In this document: positions 8,186 to 17,032 of the stretch, one piece after another
Layout of the letters: every line of letters starts with the position of its first letter
Numbering within the stretch: the first letter of the stretch is position 1
Assembly (NCBI RefSeq): GCF_900177515.1
Contig: NZ_FXAK01000002.1
Span: forward strand, 172,001-236,000
Reading direction: 5' to 3'
From: Azospirillum oryzae
GTDB taxonomy: Bacteria > Pseudomonadota > Alphaproteobacteria > Azospirillales > Azospirillaceae
DNA: 64,000 bases
Translations under genes and position numbers: made by a program
Notes under the pieces: generated by a model
The model's input: only the letters and a program-made list of their open reading frames with translations
What the model was told of the DNA's origin: nothing
The model's database searches: none

Positions 8186-9591
8186 CGGACCACCGCCTCC
8201 AGCGCGTCAAACATTGCATTGGCCACTTGCATGACCCGTGCCGACGCCTGGTAGGAGGTCTGGAGCTGCTGCAGCTGGGCGATTTCCTCGTCGATGTTCA
8301 CGCCCGTCTGCGACTGGTAGCGCTCGCTGAGGAGCTGCATGGAGGCCTTGTTGGAATCGGCGGCGGTGTTGGCCGTCTTGGCCGCGGCCATCCAGGTTCC
8401 GGTGATGGCGCTGCCGATGGCGCTGTAGGTGGTGTCCTTCATCTGCAGCCCGTCGGCGTTGAAGCTGCGGCCGGCGGCATTGACCGCCTGGACCATGCCG
8501 TCGATGGCGGACTGCTTGATTTTGCTGGTGTTGTCCAAGAGCTTGGGGTTGATCGCGATGGTGAAGCGGTCGCTGCCGGTGAAGAACTGGTTGGTCTGTT
8601 CGCCGTCGGCGGCCGGGCTGGCATCGTTGTAGGCGTCGGCGAAGCTGGTCGGCTCGCCCGGCTTGGTCGGGCCGGTGAAGGCCTTGGCGAACTCGTCCAG
8701 CTGCGAACGCAGCTTGCGGATGATCTCGGTCGTCGGGTCGCCGCTGGCCGGTGTCGGCGGCTCGGTCGTCGAGCCGTCCTTGCGCATCTGGATCAGCGAG
8801 CCCAGCTTGCCGGTGGTCAGGTGGCTGTTGATCGAGGTGATCTGATTGCCGACCTGTAGGTTGATGTTGCCGCCGTCATAGGAAAGATTTGCCGGCTGGG
8901 CATCGACCAGCGCCAGACCCGACGGGGTGAAGATCGCCAGCCGGCCATCCGGCCGCTCCACGGTGCGGATGCCCATGTAGGTGCTCAGCTCGCGCACCAG
9001 ACCGTCGCGCTTGTCGGCGACAGCGTTGGCGGCGGACCCCTGGCCCTGCAGCGACACCATGTCGTTGTTGATCGAGTTGATCTGCTTCAGCAGGTCGTTG
9101 ACCGTGTCGACCGACTTGGTGATGTCGGTCGACATGTCGCGGTCGAGCTGCTCCACGCCTTCCGACACGCGGCGGATCTCGCGCGAGAAGCTTTCGGCCG
9201 CCTGCACCAGCTGGTACTGCGCCGTCTCGTCCTCCGGCGAGGTCGACAGCGTCTTGATTGCCGCCTGGAACTTGTCGGCATAGTCGTTCAGCAGCGGCGT
9301 CCCGTTGGTGGTCCGCATCAGGTCGCCCAACTGCTGCATGTAGGTCGAGGTCACCTGCGATCCGCCGTCGCGCGAGGTCAGATCCATCACCTGGGCCATC
9401 AGCGCCTTGTCGACTTCCCGGCGATAGGTCGTGCTGATGACCTGACCGCTGGCATCCACCGACTGCTGGGCGGTGTGGCGGGTGCGGTTCGGGTCGTTGG
9501 CCTGCGCGATGTTGTCCGAAACCAGCTTGACGTTGGTCTGGACCGTGCGCAGCCCGGCCGTGGCACTGTTCAAGGCTGCGAAGAGGGACAT
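8182..9591 (-). CDS. flgK: Flagellar hook-associated protein FlgK (HAP1)
   Basis: FlgK forms the first junction layer at the tip of the hook and is exported by the flagellar type III system. The 469-residue protein has the typical N-terminus (MSLFAALNSATAGLRTVQTN, then VKLVSDNIAQAN) and C-terminus (QTSYQASARVMQVANAMFDA). These are the two helices that pair into the D0 domain. The start at 9591 is preferred over 9654 because the FlgK consensus begins MSLF and AAAGG lies upstream. The gene overlaps flgL by 4 bp (ATGA) and follows flgE by about 114 bp. That gap holds a GC-rich imperfect hairpin (around 9620-9652) but no clear sigma-54 site, so flgKL may be read from the flgE promoter. Confidence 0.93.
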   Translation of the reverse strand: MSLFAALNSATAGLRTVQTNVKLVSDNIAQANDPNRTRHTAQQSVDASGQVISTTYRREVDKALMAQVMDLTSRDGGSQVTSTYMQQLGDLMRTTNGTPLLNDYADKFQAAIKTLSTSPEDETAQYQLVQAAESFSREIRRVSEGVEQLDRDMSTDITKSVDTVNDLLKQINSINNDMVSLQGQGSAANAVADKRDGLVRELSTYMGIRTVERPDGRLAIFTPSGLALVDAQPANLSYDGGNINLQVGNQITSINSHLTTGKLGSLIQMRKDGSTTEPPTPASGDPTTEIIRKLRSQLDEFAKAFTGPTKPGEPTSFADAYNDASPAADGEQTNQFFTGSDRFTIAINPKLLDNTSKIKQSAIDGMVQAVNAAGRSFNADGLQMKDTTYSAIGSAITGTWMAAAKTANTAADSNKASMQLLSERYQSQTGVNIDEEIAQLQQLQTSYQASARVMQVANAMFDALEAVVR

Positions 9592-9705
9592 GGCAGGAGA
9601 CCTTTCACGGATCGGGATGGTCGGGGCGGTGCCGGGATGGCCGCCGCCCCCCATTCGGACGATCAGGGAACTGGCGATCAGGTAATCAGAAGGTCAGGGC
9701 CGCGC

Positions 9706-12336
9706 TTAGCGCTTCAGCCCCAGCACTTCCTGAAGCATTTCGTCCGACGTGGTGACGATCTTCGCGTTGGCGGAATAGCTCCGCTGGGTGACGATCATCT
9801 TGGTGAACTCGTCGGCGATATCGACGTTGGAGCTTTCCACGCTGTTCGCCACCACCGCACCGGCGCCGTTCGTCTCCGGATCGTTGAAGTTCGGCTTGCC
9901 GGCCTCTTCGCTCTCGACGAAGACGCCGCCGGACTCGCGCTGCAGGGCGTTCGGGTTGTTGAAGGTGATGATCGGCACCTTCGCGATCATCTTCGACCGT
10001 CCGTTGTCGTAGTTGACCAGGACGGTGCCGTTGTCGCCGAAGACCACGTCCTTGAACTGTCCGCGTGGCGCGCCGTTCTGGACCAGCTGGGTGACGTTGA
10101 TCTCCTCGCCGGCATACTGGGTCAGGCCGCCCGGCTTCTGGTACTTGCCGAGGTTCAGCGAGATCTGCTGCGGGCCGAAGCCGTAATCGACGGTGAAGGT
10201 GACGGTGGCGTCGGAGCCGGCCGACTGGTTGGCGGCGCTGACCGCCGTGCCGGTGCCGACCAGCGCGGTGGAGATGTTGGTCAGCGTGCCGACCGTCTCG
10301 GGCGTCTTGCCGAAGGTCAGGCCGATATGGGCCGGCGTCTGGCCAGCGACCGCGCTCTGGTCCAGGGTGAACTGATAAGCGGTCGCGTCGCTCACCGTGC
10401 CGGTCGCCGTCGCGTCGCTGGTCACGGCCAGCACGTTGCCGGTCACCGTCGCAGTGCCACCGGCAGCGGTGATCTGCGTGGCGAAATAGTTCAGAACCGC
10501 GTTCGGCGTGCTGTAGGTGTTTATGTTGGCGTTGTCGAGGGTCAGCGAATAGGTCGTACCGCCGGCCGTCACAGTATAGGTATCGCCGACGTCCACCGTC
10601 GATCCGCCCAGCGTGATGGAGCCGGTGCCGGTCATCGTGTTGGCGTTGGCCGGCGTGGCCGCGGTCTTGGCGGTGACGGTGATGACGCCGCCTTGAGCGG
10701 TGGCGGTCACCGGCAGCGAGGTGTTGGAGTTGATCTTGTTCGCCAGCGCCGCGGTGATGTCCTCCATCGTCATCTCTTCGCCGGTGGTGCTGTAGGTCAC
10801 CGCCGTGCCGTTGATGCTGAGGGTGTATTGCGTGCCGATGTCGCCCGGCGTGCCGGTCAGCGTCACCGTGCGGCTCTGGCGCACCCCGGCCACGCTGGCG
10901 ACCGACGGCAGCGAGCTCATCGTATTCACCGACGCGCTGGAATTGGTCACCGTCGCGCTGGAGGTGACGTTGGTGTTCACCGCATTGGCCTGGATCGACA
11001 GGATGTTGCCGGCCGACGAGGCGGTGACGGTGGAGCCCAGCGCCTGGTTGATCTTGCCGGCCAGCTGGGACACGACGTCGCTCACCGTCGAGTAGCTCTG
11101 ATAGGTGGCGGCGGTCACCGTGTAGCTGATCGGCGTGCCGTTCACGTTGATGGTGAAGGAGTCGCCGACCTCGACCTGGGTCTGCGGGAACTGGAACTTG
11201 TCGATCTCGCCGGCGCTCGCCGTCGCGGCCGTCGAGGTCTGGCTGACGATGGTGTTGGTGGTGTTGGTGCCGGACACCACGTCGGTGTTCAGCTTGAACG
11301 GCGTGCCGGGTTCGCGGGCGGTGACGCGGATCGTCTGGCCCGAGGAGGTGGCGAGCACCGATGCCGCCGGCGAGGCGGAGTTGATCTGGTTGGCCAGCGC
11401 GCCGGCCAGACCCGAATAGGTCCGGATCGACCCGATGTTGTCGGCCGTGATCTTCAGGCTGTAGTTGGTGCCGTTGACCTTGACCGTATAGGTGTCGCCG
11501 ATGCGCAGGTTGTCCTGGCCGTTGGTGTTGTTGCCGGCCAGCGTGATGACGTTGACCTGTGCGACCGCGGTCTGGCCAGCGATGTTCTGGCCGAAGGTCA
11601 CGGTGGCCGGATTGCCGGTGAAGGTGCCGTCGACCGGCTTGGTGTTGGAACCCGGCGCGTCCAGGACCATGCGCCAGCTGCTGTCCGCCTGCTGCCGCCA
11701 TTTGAAATTGACGGTGCGCGGGTTGCCCTGGCTGTCGAAGATCTGGATGCTGCTGTCGGGAACCTTCTCGCCCGGCTTCGGCGTCGCCGGAAGGTTGGCC
11801 GACAGGTCGATGGTGTTGGTCGCCACCGGCTTGTCGATCAGCGAGTTCACCTGGATCGGCGCCACCTGGTCCTTGTGCAGGACGCCCGTCACCGGATCCA
11901 CCAGCCAGCCGTTCAGGGCATAGCCGGAGCTGTTGACCAGGTAGCGGCTCTTGTCAAGTTCGAAGTCGCCGGCGCGGGTGTAGAAGGCGGCCGAAGAGCT
12001 GACCGTGCCCGTCTGCGTCTGCACCAGCGTGCTCGACCCCTGGGTCGCCACCTTGGTGACGCTGAAGAAGCCCTGGCCCTGGATGGCGATGTTGGTCGGG
12101 CTCTGCACCTGGGTCAGGCTGCCCTGGATGTTGTTCATGAAGACCGGCTGCGCCGTGACCCCGCCCGGCTCGTGCAGGCGCTGGCTGGACTGCAGGACCA
12201 TCGTCTCGAAAGCCGAATCCACACGCTTGTAGCCGATGGTCGAGCTGTTCGCGATGTTGTCCGAGATATGTCCGAGCGCCTTCGACTGGGCATTCAGGCC
12301 GAGAACGGCGGTTGTCATCGAACCGAAGATGCTCAT
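9706..12336 (-). CDS. flgE: Flagellar hook protein FlgE, enlarged
   Basis: The hook subunit, polymerised outside the cell as the universal joint between rod and filament. The 876-residue protein starts MSIFGSMTTAVLGLNAQSKA, followed by ISDNIANSSTIGYKR, and ends with the conserved RSYSANAKIV...MLQEVLGL rod/hook helix. The core also has QGQGFFSV and NGWLVDP, as expected for hook proteins. Typical FlgE proteins have 400-500 residues. The extra length is four beta-rich repeat modules between about residues 277 and 641. The start at 12336 fits the family consensus; the in-frame ATG at 12363 lies upstream of it and close to the predicted transcription start. A sigma-54 promoter lies about 50 bases upstream, matching the late, hook-stage expression known in other alphaproteobacteria. 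Confidence 0.93.
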   Translation of the reverse strand: MSIFGSMTTAVLGLNAQSKALGHISDNIANSSTIGYKRVDSAFETMVLQSSQRLHEPGGVTAQPVFMNNIQGSLTQVQSPTNIAIQGQGFFSVTKVATQGSSTLVQTQTGTVSSSAAFYTRAGDFELDKSRYLVNSSGYALNGWLVDPVTGVLHKDQVAPIQVNSLIDKPVATNTIDLSANLPATPKPGEKVPDSSIQIFDSQGNPRTVNFKWRQQADSSWRMVLDAPGSNTKPVDGTFTGNPATVTFGQNIAGQTAVAQVNVITLAGNNTNGQDNLRIGDTYTVKVNGTNYSLKITADNIGSIRTYSGLAGALANQINSASPAASVLATSSGQTIRVTAREPGTPFKLNTDVVSGTNTTNTIVSQTSTAATASAGEIDKFQFPQTQVEVGDSFTINVNGTPISYTVTAATYQSYSTVSDVVSQLAGKINQALGSTVTASSAGNILSIQANAVNTNVTSSATVTNSSASVNTMSSLPSVASVAGVRQSRTVTLTGTPGDIGTQYTLSINGTAVTYSTTGEEMTMEDITAALANKINSNTSLPVTATAQGGVITVTAKTAATPANANTMTGTGSITLGGSTVDVGDTYTVTAGGTTYSLTLDNANINTYSTPNAVLNYFATQITAAGGTATVTGNVLAVTSDATATGTVSDATAYQFTLDQSAVAGQTPAHIGLTFGKTPETVGTLTNISTALVGTGTAVSAANQSAGSDATVTFTVDYGFGPQQISLNLGKYQKPGGLTQYAGEEINVTQLVQNGAPRGQFKDVVFGDNGTVLVNYDNGRSKMIAKVPIITFNNPNALQRESGGVFVESEEAGKPNFNDPETNGAGAVVANSVESSNVDIADEFTKMIVTQRSYSANAKIVTTSDEMLQEVLGLKR
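10414..11508 (-). repeat. Four tandem beta-rich modules inside FlgE
   Basis: Each copy begins with a G-D-x-[FY]-T strand: LRIGDTYTVKVNGTNYSLKI, VEVGDSFTINVNGTPISYTV, GDIGTQYTLSINGTAVTYST and VDVGDTYTVTAGGTTYSLTL. Each is followed about 20 residues later by a short helix (ALANQINS, QLAGKINQ, ALANKINS, YFATQITA) and a T/V-rich strand. Copies are roughly 65-85 residues long with variable linkers. Divergence between copies is high, so the expansion is not recent. Confidence 0.75.
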
Positions 12337-12382
12337 GGCCGGGGTCTCCGAAAGAAAGGGCAAAGGTCTTCTGCGCCCTGTC

Positions 12383-12402
12383 TAGCAAGAGGAGTGCCAA
12401 CT
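12383..12402 (-). promoter_or_regulatory. Sigma-54 promoter for flgE
   Basis: On the minus strand the sequence reads TTGGCACTCCTCTTGCTAGA. It has the -24 GG and -12 GC separated by exactly ten bases and a complete TGGCAC-N5-TTGCT consensus. Transcription would start about 37 bases before the flgE ATG. Sigma-54 control of hook genes is established in Caulobacter and relatives; here it is inferred from the motif. Confidence 0.85.
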
Positions 12403-12460
12403 GCCGCGCCGACATCAACTCATTGAAAAAGGCCAATCTTTTACAGGAGCACCGCAGCGG

Positions 12461-12478
12461 GGCCGGAATTTGCCGGCC
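12461..12478. promoter_or_regulatory. Possible activator site upstream of the flgE promoter
   Basis: A perfect inverted repeat, GGCCGG-AATTTG-CCGGCC, lies about 70 bp upstream of the -24 element, where sigma-54 enhancer-binding activators such as FlbD normally bind. A FlbD-type role is an inference from position and symmetry only. Confidence 0.4.
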
Positions 12479-12545
12479 GGTAGGAAAGTTTCGCCTAGTG
12501 CCGCTGGGCCGGCCGGGCAGAAAGCTCCCGCCGAAGTTGCCGGCC

Positions 12546-14024
12546 TCAGCCCAATCGCCGGGCGGCGCGGGCGGCCTGCGCCTTCAGCACGGCGGCGGCG
12601 GTGCCGAGCGTGGTGGTCCAGTCACCGGGGCGCGGCTGGCGGAACAGCCGAAGCGACGGGTACCAGGGGCTGTCGGCACGGTCGAGCATCCAGCGCCAGT
12701 CCGGCACATGGGGAAGCATCAGCCAGCACGGCACGCCCATTGCCCCGGCCAAATGGGCGACGGCGGTGTCGACCGTCACCAGCAGGTCGAGGTTGGCGAG
12801 GATGGCGGCGGTGTCAGCGAAATCGCGCACCCGCCCCATCGCATTCGGGATCGCCACGCCGGGCAGGCGGTTCAGGTCGGCCGCCGCGTCGCCGGTCTGC
12901 AGGCTGACGAACCGCACCCCCGGCACCGACAGCAGCGGTGCCAGGGCCGCCACCGGGATCGAGCGGTTGCGGTCGTTGCGGTGCTGCGGATTGCCGGCCC
13001 AGACCAACCCTACCCGCAGGCCGCCGCCGTTTCCGGCTTCGTCCTCCCCGGCCAGCCGGTCGCGCCAGCGGTCCACGTCGGCGGGGTCGGGGGCGAGATA
13101 GGGCACGTCGGCGGGGATGCTCCCCAGGTCGGTGCCGAAGGCCCGCGGCAGGCTCATCAGCGGACAGTGGAGGTCGTGCGGCGGCGGGTCCTCTCCGCGC
13201 ACCAGCACCTGGATCGACGATCCCAGGCTGCGATTGAACAGGCGGTAGAGCAGCAGATGCGTTTCCAGGACCACACGGCCGCCGCCCTGCGCCGCGATCT
13301 GCGCCATCAGCGGGGCATAGCGCACGAACTGGATGGCGTCGCCGTAGCCCTGGTCCATGTGCAGCAGGATGGTGGCGCCGCCGGGCGGCTGGCCGGCCCA
13401 GGGCGGGCCGGCGAAGCGGTGCCAGCGATGCTCGAACCCCTCCCAACCCGCGCGCAGGTCGCCACGGACCAGCCGCCCCACCGCACGCGCCAGATGGGCG
13501 TCGCCGCTGGCGGGATTGCGCGCAAGCACGGCGTCGAAGCAGGCCTCCGCCTCGTCGAAGCGGCGCTGGTCGCGCAGGACAGTGCCGAGATTCAGCAGGG
13601 TCGCCGCATGGCCTGGCCGCAGCCGGGCCGCGCGCTCCAGCCAGCGCCGCGCCTCGGGGTAGCGCGCCAGCGCGTGCAGCGAGGCGCCCAGCGCCTCCAG
13701 CGCGTCGCCGTCGCCCGGGTCGAGCGCCAGGGCGCGCCGCAGCACCGGCTCCGCCCGCTCCGGCATCTCCGCTGCCCGCAGCGCCGCGCCCAGATGGCCC
13801 CAGGGGGCCGCCGCCGCGGGGCGGACCCGAACCGCTCGGCCGATCCACCGCACCGCCGCCGCCGGGTCGCCCGTCTGCGCCCGCAGCACGCCCGACAGAT
13901 GCAGCGCGTCCGGCTGTGCCGGCTCCGCCGTCAGGATATGGCGATAGGCGTCGGCCGCCGCTTGGGCATGGCCGGCCATGTGGTGGTTGACGGCGGCGTT
14001 CAGAGCGTCCAGGAGTGTTGCCAT
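12546..14024 (-). CDS. TPR-repeat protein with GT9-like glycosyltransferase domain
   Basis: A 492-residue protein. The first ~215 residues are about six tetratricopeptide repeats (for example AEPAQPDALHLSGVLRAQTG and RPGHAATLLNLGTVLRDQRR). The rest is a glycosyltransferase-like module: GYGDAIQFVRYAPLMAQI resembles the GLGD loop of heptosyltransferase-type (GT-B) enzymes, and LDLLVTVDTAVAHLAGAMG is the typical donor-site helix. Such TPR-GT proteins are often encoded beside flagellar or surface-polysaccharide genes in alphaproteobacteria. This one sits directly upstream of flgE on the same strand. It has two larger relatives at 50.7-56.8 kb. Protein (flagellin or hook) glycosylation is a reasonable guess but is not shown. 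There are no membrane segments, so it is probably cytoplasmic. Confidence 0.8.
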   Translation of the reverse strand: MATLLDALNAAVNHHMAGHAQAAADAYRHILTAEPAQPDALHLSGVLRAQTGDPAAAVRWIGRAVRVRPAAAAPWGHLGAALRAAEMPERAEPVLRRALALDPGDGDALEALGASLHALARYPEARRWLERAARLRPGHAATLLNLGTVLRDQRRFDEAEACFDAVLARNPASGDAHLARAVGRLVRGDLRAGWEGFEHRWHRFAGPPWAGQPPGGATILLHMDQGYGDAIQFVRYAPLMAQIAAQGGGRVVLETHLLLYRLFNRSLGSSIQVLVRGEDPPPHDLHCPLMSLPRAFGTDLGSIPADVPYLAPDPADVDRWRDRLAGEDEAGNGGGLRVGLVWAGNPQHRNDRNRSIPVAALAPLLSVPGVRFVSLQTGDAAADLNRLPGVAIPNAMGRVRDFADTAAILANLDLLVTVDTAVAHLAGAMGVPCWLMLPHVPDWRWMLDRADSPWYPSLRLFRQPRPGDWTTTLGTAAAVLKAQAARAARRLG

Positions 14025-14106
14025 GCTCTCTTCTCTACACCGGCAGGCCGGGCAGGGCGAGATTCGAAAATCAGTGTGAGCCGACGATCAGGAGCCTGTC
14101 ACGGCA

Positions 14107-14445
14107 ATGGACGACCGCCTTCCGACTCATCTCTGGGTTTCGGCCCATATCCGCGCCGCCGATGCCCAGGGCGTGGCGATGACCGTGGTCCGCAAGGGCG
14201 ACCCCAGCCGCGGCACGGTGATCCTGAAGATCAACCGGCTCGACCGGACCTTCACCGTTCTGGTCCAGACCCGCGAGGCGGATGGCGAGCGGCTGTTCTG
14301 GGCGCGCGGCACCGGCGCCGATCCGGTGCCGGAGGCCGATGCCGACGCCTACATTGCCCGTCAACTCCGCTACGACCCCGACGTCTGGGTGGTCGAGGTG
14401 GAGGACCGCCAGGGCCGCCACTGGTTCGACGGCCCGGTGCGCTGA
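14107..14445 (+). CDS. DUF1491 family protein
   Basis: A 112-residue cytoplasmic protein, full length for the DUF1491 family, which is common in alphaproteobacteria and has no established function. Recognisable features are the opening LPTHLWVSAHIRAADAQGV, the central RGTVILKINRL and the closing RDPDVWVVEVEDRQG-like block (here YDPDVWVVEVEDRQGRHW). It is divergent from the TPR gene on its left and convergent with the histidine kinase gene on its right, ending 7 bp before it, so it is a single-gene transcript. Nothing in the sequence shows its regulation. Confidence 0.85.
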   Translation: MDDRLPTHLWVSAHIRAADAQGVAMTVVRKGDPSRGTVILKINRLDRTFTVLVQTREADGERLFWARGTGADPVPEADADAYIARQLRYDPDVWVVEVEDRQGRHWFDGPVR

Positions 14446-14452
14446 GCGGGCG

Positions 14453-17032
14453 TCACGCGGCGGCGGTGACCCGGGGAAAACGCAGGGTGAAACGGGTGCC
14501 GTCGCCGGGGCGGCTCTCCACCCCGATGGTGCCGTGCAGGCGGCCGGTCACCAGATTGTAGACGATGTGCAGCCCCAGGCCGCTGCCGCCCGCCCCGCGC
14601 CGCGTGGTGAAGAAGGGGTCGAAGACCTTGGGCAGGACCTCCGGCGCGATGCCGGCGCCGTCGTCGGCGATCGACAGTTCGACCATGTCGCCGTCGATCA
14701 CGCGGGCGGCGATGGCGATGCGGCCGGGCTGCTCCGGATCCAGCGCATGGACCAGCGCATTCATGATCAGGTTGGTCAGGATCTGCGACAGCGCCCCCGG
14801 ATAACCGTCCAGCTCCAGATCCGCCGGGCAATCGACGTCGATGGTCAGCGCCACCCGTGCCTTGTAGGTCGGATGCAGGCTGCGCAGCAGCTCGTCGATG
14901 TAATCCCGCAGCAGGAAGGCGCGGCGCTCGTCGCTGGACTGGTCGACGGCGACCAGCTTGAAGCTCTGCACCAGATTGGCCGCACGGGTGCTGTTGGACA
15001 GGATCAGGTTGGCCATCTCCATCCCGTCGCTGAGGAAGCGCTGGAAGTCCGACTTCTTCAGCGCATTCGCCGTGTGGCGGTCCGACAGTTCGCCGATCAG
15101 CGCCTGCAGCTGCGAGGCGCCGGTGATGGTGATGCCGATGGGGGTGTTCACCTCGTGCGCCACGCCGGCGACCAGCTGGCCGAGCGAGGCCATCTTCTCC
15201 GCCTGGATCAGGCTGGCCTGCGTCGCCTTCAGTTCGCCGAGCGCCCGTTCGGCGGCGTCGCGCGACTGGCGCAACGCATTTTCCGCTTCGACCTCGCGCG
15301 TCACGTCGACCACCACCGCCTGGACCGCCGGGCCGTCCATCCAGTCGACCCGGCGGCCGGTCAGCTCCACCCACAGTTCGGCCCCATCGGGCCGGCAGGC
15401 GCGGATCCGGCGGCGCGGCGTGGTCTGCCCGCCCTCCAGCAGATGGTCGTAATTGTCGATCATCGACTGCCGCGCCTCCACCGCGACCACGGACAGCAGG
15501 GAGGGCAGGGCCATCACCTCCGCCACCGTCAGCCCCAGCATGGCGGCGAAGCTGTCGTTGGCGTAGAGCGCGTGGAAATCGCGATGGATGATGATGCCCT
15601 GGATCGATCCCTCGACCAGATCGCGGAAACGGCGCTCGTTGTCGGCCAGCGCCTGCTGGCGCCGGTCGATCTCGTCGATGAAGTAGCGGATCGAGGCGCC
15701 GATGTCGGTGATCTCGTCGTCGCCGTCCACAGGCACCGGAACCGTCCCGGCCGCCCCGCCGCCGGCCTGCCGGCTTCCCGACAGCCGGGCCAGCACCGCC
15801 CGGTTCATCGCCACCAGCCGCGAGGACAGGAAGCGGCGGAAGATGAAATAGACGCCGACCGCCAGCAGGATCGACGCGCCGGCCAGCATCATGACCGTTC
15901 GGGTGCGCTCGGCGATCAGCTCTGCCAGCGCATCGGTGCGCTCGGCCGACTGGTCGCGGATGGAGTCGTAGAGCGCGCGGGTGGACCGTTCGACCGTCTC
16001 CACCAGAACCTGGGCCTGCCCGGTCAGCGCCTGGGCGCGGTTACGCGCCTGCAGCCGGTCGATTGCGCTCTCGAACATCCCGCCCGGCGCCACCAGCAGC
16101 GAGAACAGCTCCTCCTGTACGGTGGAGATCATCTGGCCGGTGGGGTCCGGCGCGCCGGCCGACAGCCGGGCAAGCTCGGCAAGCGTGCGCTCCACCGCTC
16201 TCGCCTCACCCTTCAGACGGCTGAGATGGTCGAGCTGCATGGCCCCCGCTGCCCGTGCCATCAGCGCACCGATGCGCGCGGCCCACGCCCCCGTCTCCGG
16301 CATGCTTTCCATCGACGTCGCCAGCCGGCCGAGCGCGCGGGCGGCCTCTGCCTGACGGTCGCCATAGTCGATCTGGCGGGTGACCTCGGCATTCAGGTCG
16401 GCGACGGTGGCGGCCAGGATCAGCAGGGTGGAGCGGGTCTGCTCCAGCAGGCGGACATTGCCGTCGCGCTCCTTCCCGTCCCCGTGCCCGTGGTTGTCCT
16501 TCATCAGGCCGCGCATGCGGGCGACCAGAAGCTGCATTGAATCCAGCTCCGTCACCAGCCCGTCATAGATGGACCGGCGCTGCGGCATCGAATTCGCGGC
16601 GGCAAGCTGCGGCAGCTGCGCCACCAGCTTCTGCAGCGACCCATGCAGTTCGGCGCTGGTGATGACCTCCGGCAGGGTGGTGGTCGACAGGGCCGTCACC
16701 TCGGCCCGGAACAGGCGGAAGGACGACATCGACACGCCACCGATCAGCACCACCAGCAGCGCCATCACCGACAGCCCCAGCGTGATGCGCACCGCGATGC
16801 CGAAACGCCGCGTCCGGTTCGGCGGCGGCGTCTGCGGACCCGGCCTCGCGCCCGGTGACGACGCGGTCAGCGCGGCCGCCCGCACCGGGCTCTGCACGAT
16901 CGCCGACGTGCTCTGCACGATGGCCGACGTGCTCTGCACGATGGCCGACGTGCTCTGCACGATGGCCGAGGTGCTCTGCAAAAGGCTCGGCACGGTGGAG
17001 GAAGACAGGCTTGTGGAGAGCTGGCCGTCCAT
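14453..17032 (-). CDS. Membrane sensor histidine kinase with PAS domain
   Basis: An 859-residue sensor kinase. After a low-complexity N-terminus with four STSAIVQ heptads there is a membrane helix (about 80-100), a long periplasmic helical sensor region (about 101-377) and a second helix (378-398). These are followed by a HAMP-like stretch, a PAS domain (about 460-580), a HisKA domain with the phosphoacceptor in VAGVAHEVNTPIG (His626), and an HATPase domain with N (NLIMNAL), G1 (DDGAGIAP) and G2 (GGSGLGLHIV) boxes intact. It should autophosphorylate in response to a periplasmic signal. Its ATG shares one base with the stop (TAATG) of the upstream nucleotidase-like gene, so the two are coupled. 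No response regulator is adjacent, making it an orphan kinase. Confidence 0.9.
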   Translation of the reverse strand: MDGQLSTSLSSSTVPSLLQSTSAIVQSTSAIVQSTSAIVQSTSAIVQSPVRAAALTASSPGARPGPQTPPPNRTRRFGIAVRITLGLSVMALLVVLIGGVSMSSFRLFRAEVTALSTTTLPEVITSAELHGSLQKLVAQLPQLAAANSMPQRRSIYDGLVTELDSMQLLVARMRGLMKDNHGHGDGKERDGNVRLLEQTRSTLLILAATVADLNAEVTRQIDYGDRQAEAARALGRLATSMESMPETGAWAARIGALMARAAGAMQLDHLSRLKGEARAVERTLAELARLSAGAPDPTGQMISTVQEELFSLLVAPGGMFESAIDRLQARNRAQALTGQAQVLVETVERSTRALYDSIRDQSAERTDALAELIAERTRTVMMLAGASILLAVGVYFIFRRFLSSRLVAMNRAVLARLSGSRQAGGGAAGTVPVPVDGDDEITDIGASIRYFIDEIDRRQQALADNERRFRDLVEGSIQGIIIHRDFHALYANDSFAAMLGLTVAEVMALPSLLSVVAVEARQSMIDNYDHLLEGGQTTPRRRIRACRPDGAELWVELTGRRVDWMDGPAVQAVVVDVTREVEAENALRQSRDAAERALGELKATQASLIQAEKMASLGQLVAGVAHEVNTPIGITITGASQLQALIGELSDRHTANALKKSDFQRFLSDGMEMANLILSNSTRAANLVQSFKLVAVDQSSDERRAFLLRDYIDELLRSLHPTYKARVALTIDVDCPADLELDGYPGALSQILTNLIMNALVHALDPEQPGRIAIAARVIDGDMVELSIADDGAGIAPEVLPKVFDPFFTTRRGAGGSGLGLHIVYNLVTGRLHGTIGVESRPGDGTRFTLRFPRVTAAA
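16890..16980 (-). repeat. 21-bp tandem repeat coding STSAIVQ heptads
   Basis: Four near-identical 21-bp units (ctctgcacgatggccgacgtg on the plus strand is one unit) plus a partial fifth lie in the 5' end of the kinase gene. The repeats are in frame, and each unit adds one heptapeptide to the cytoplasmic N-terminal tail. Near-perfect identity suggests recent slippage. Confidence 0.9.

Noticed and set aside
9475-12426. Long plus-strand reading frame of 983 codons opposite flgE
   Set aside because: It is antisense to the clearly conserved hook gene, rich in Arg/Gly/His/Val-Asp patterns typical of GC-rich shadow frames, and matches no family.
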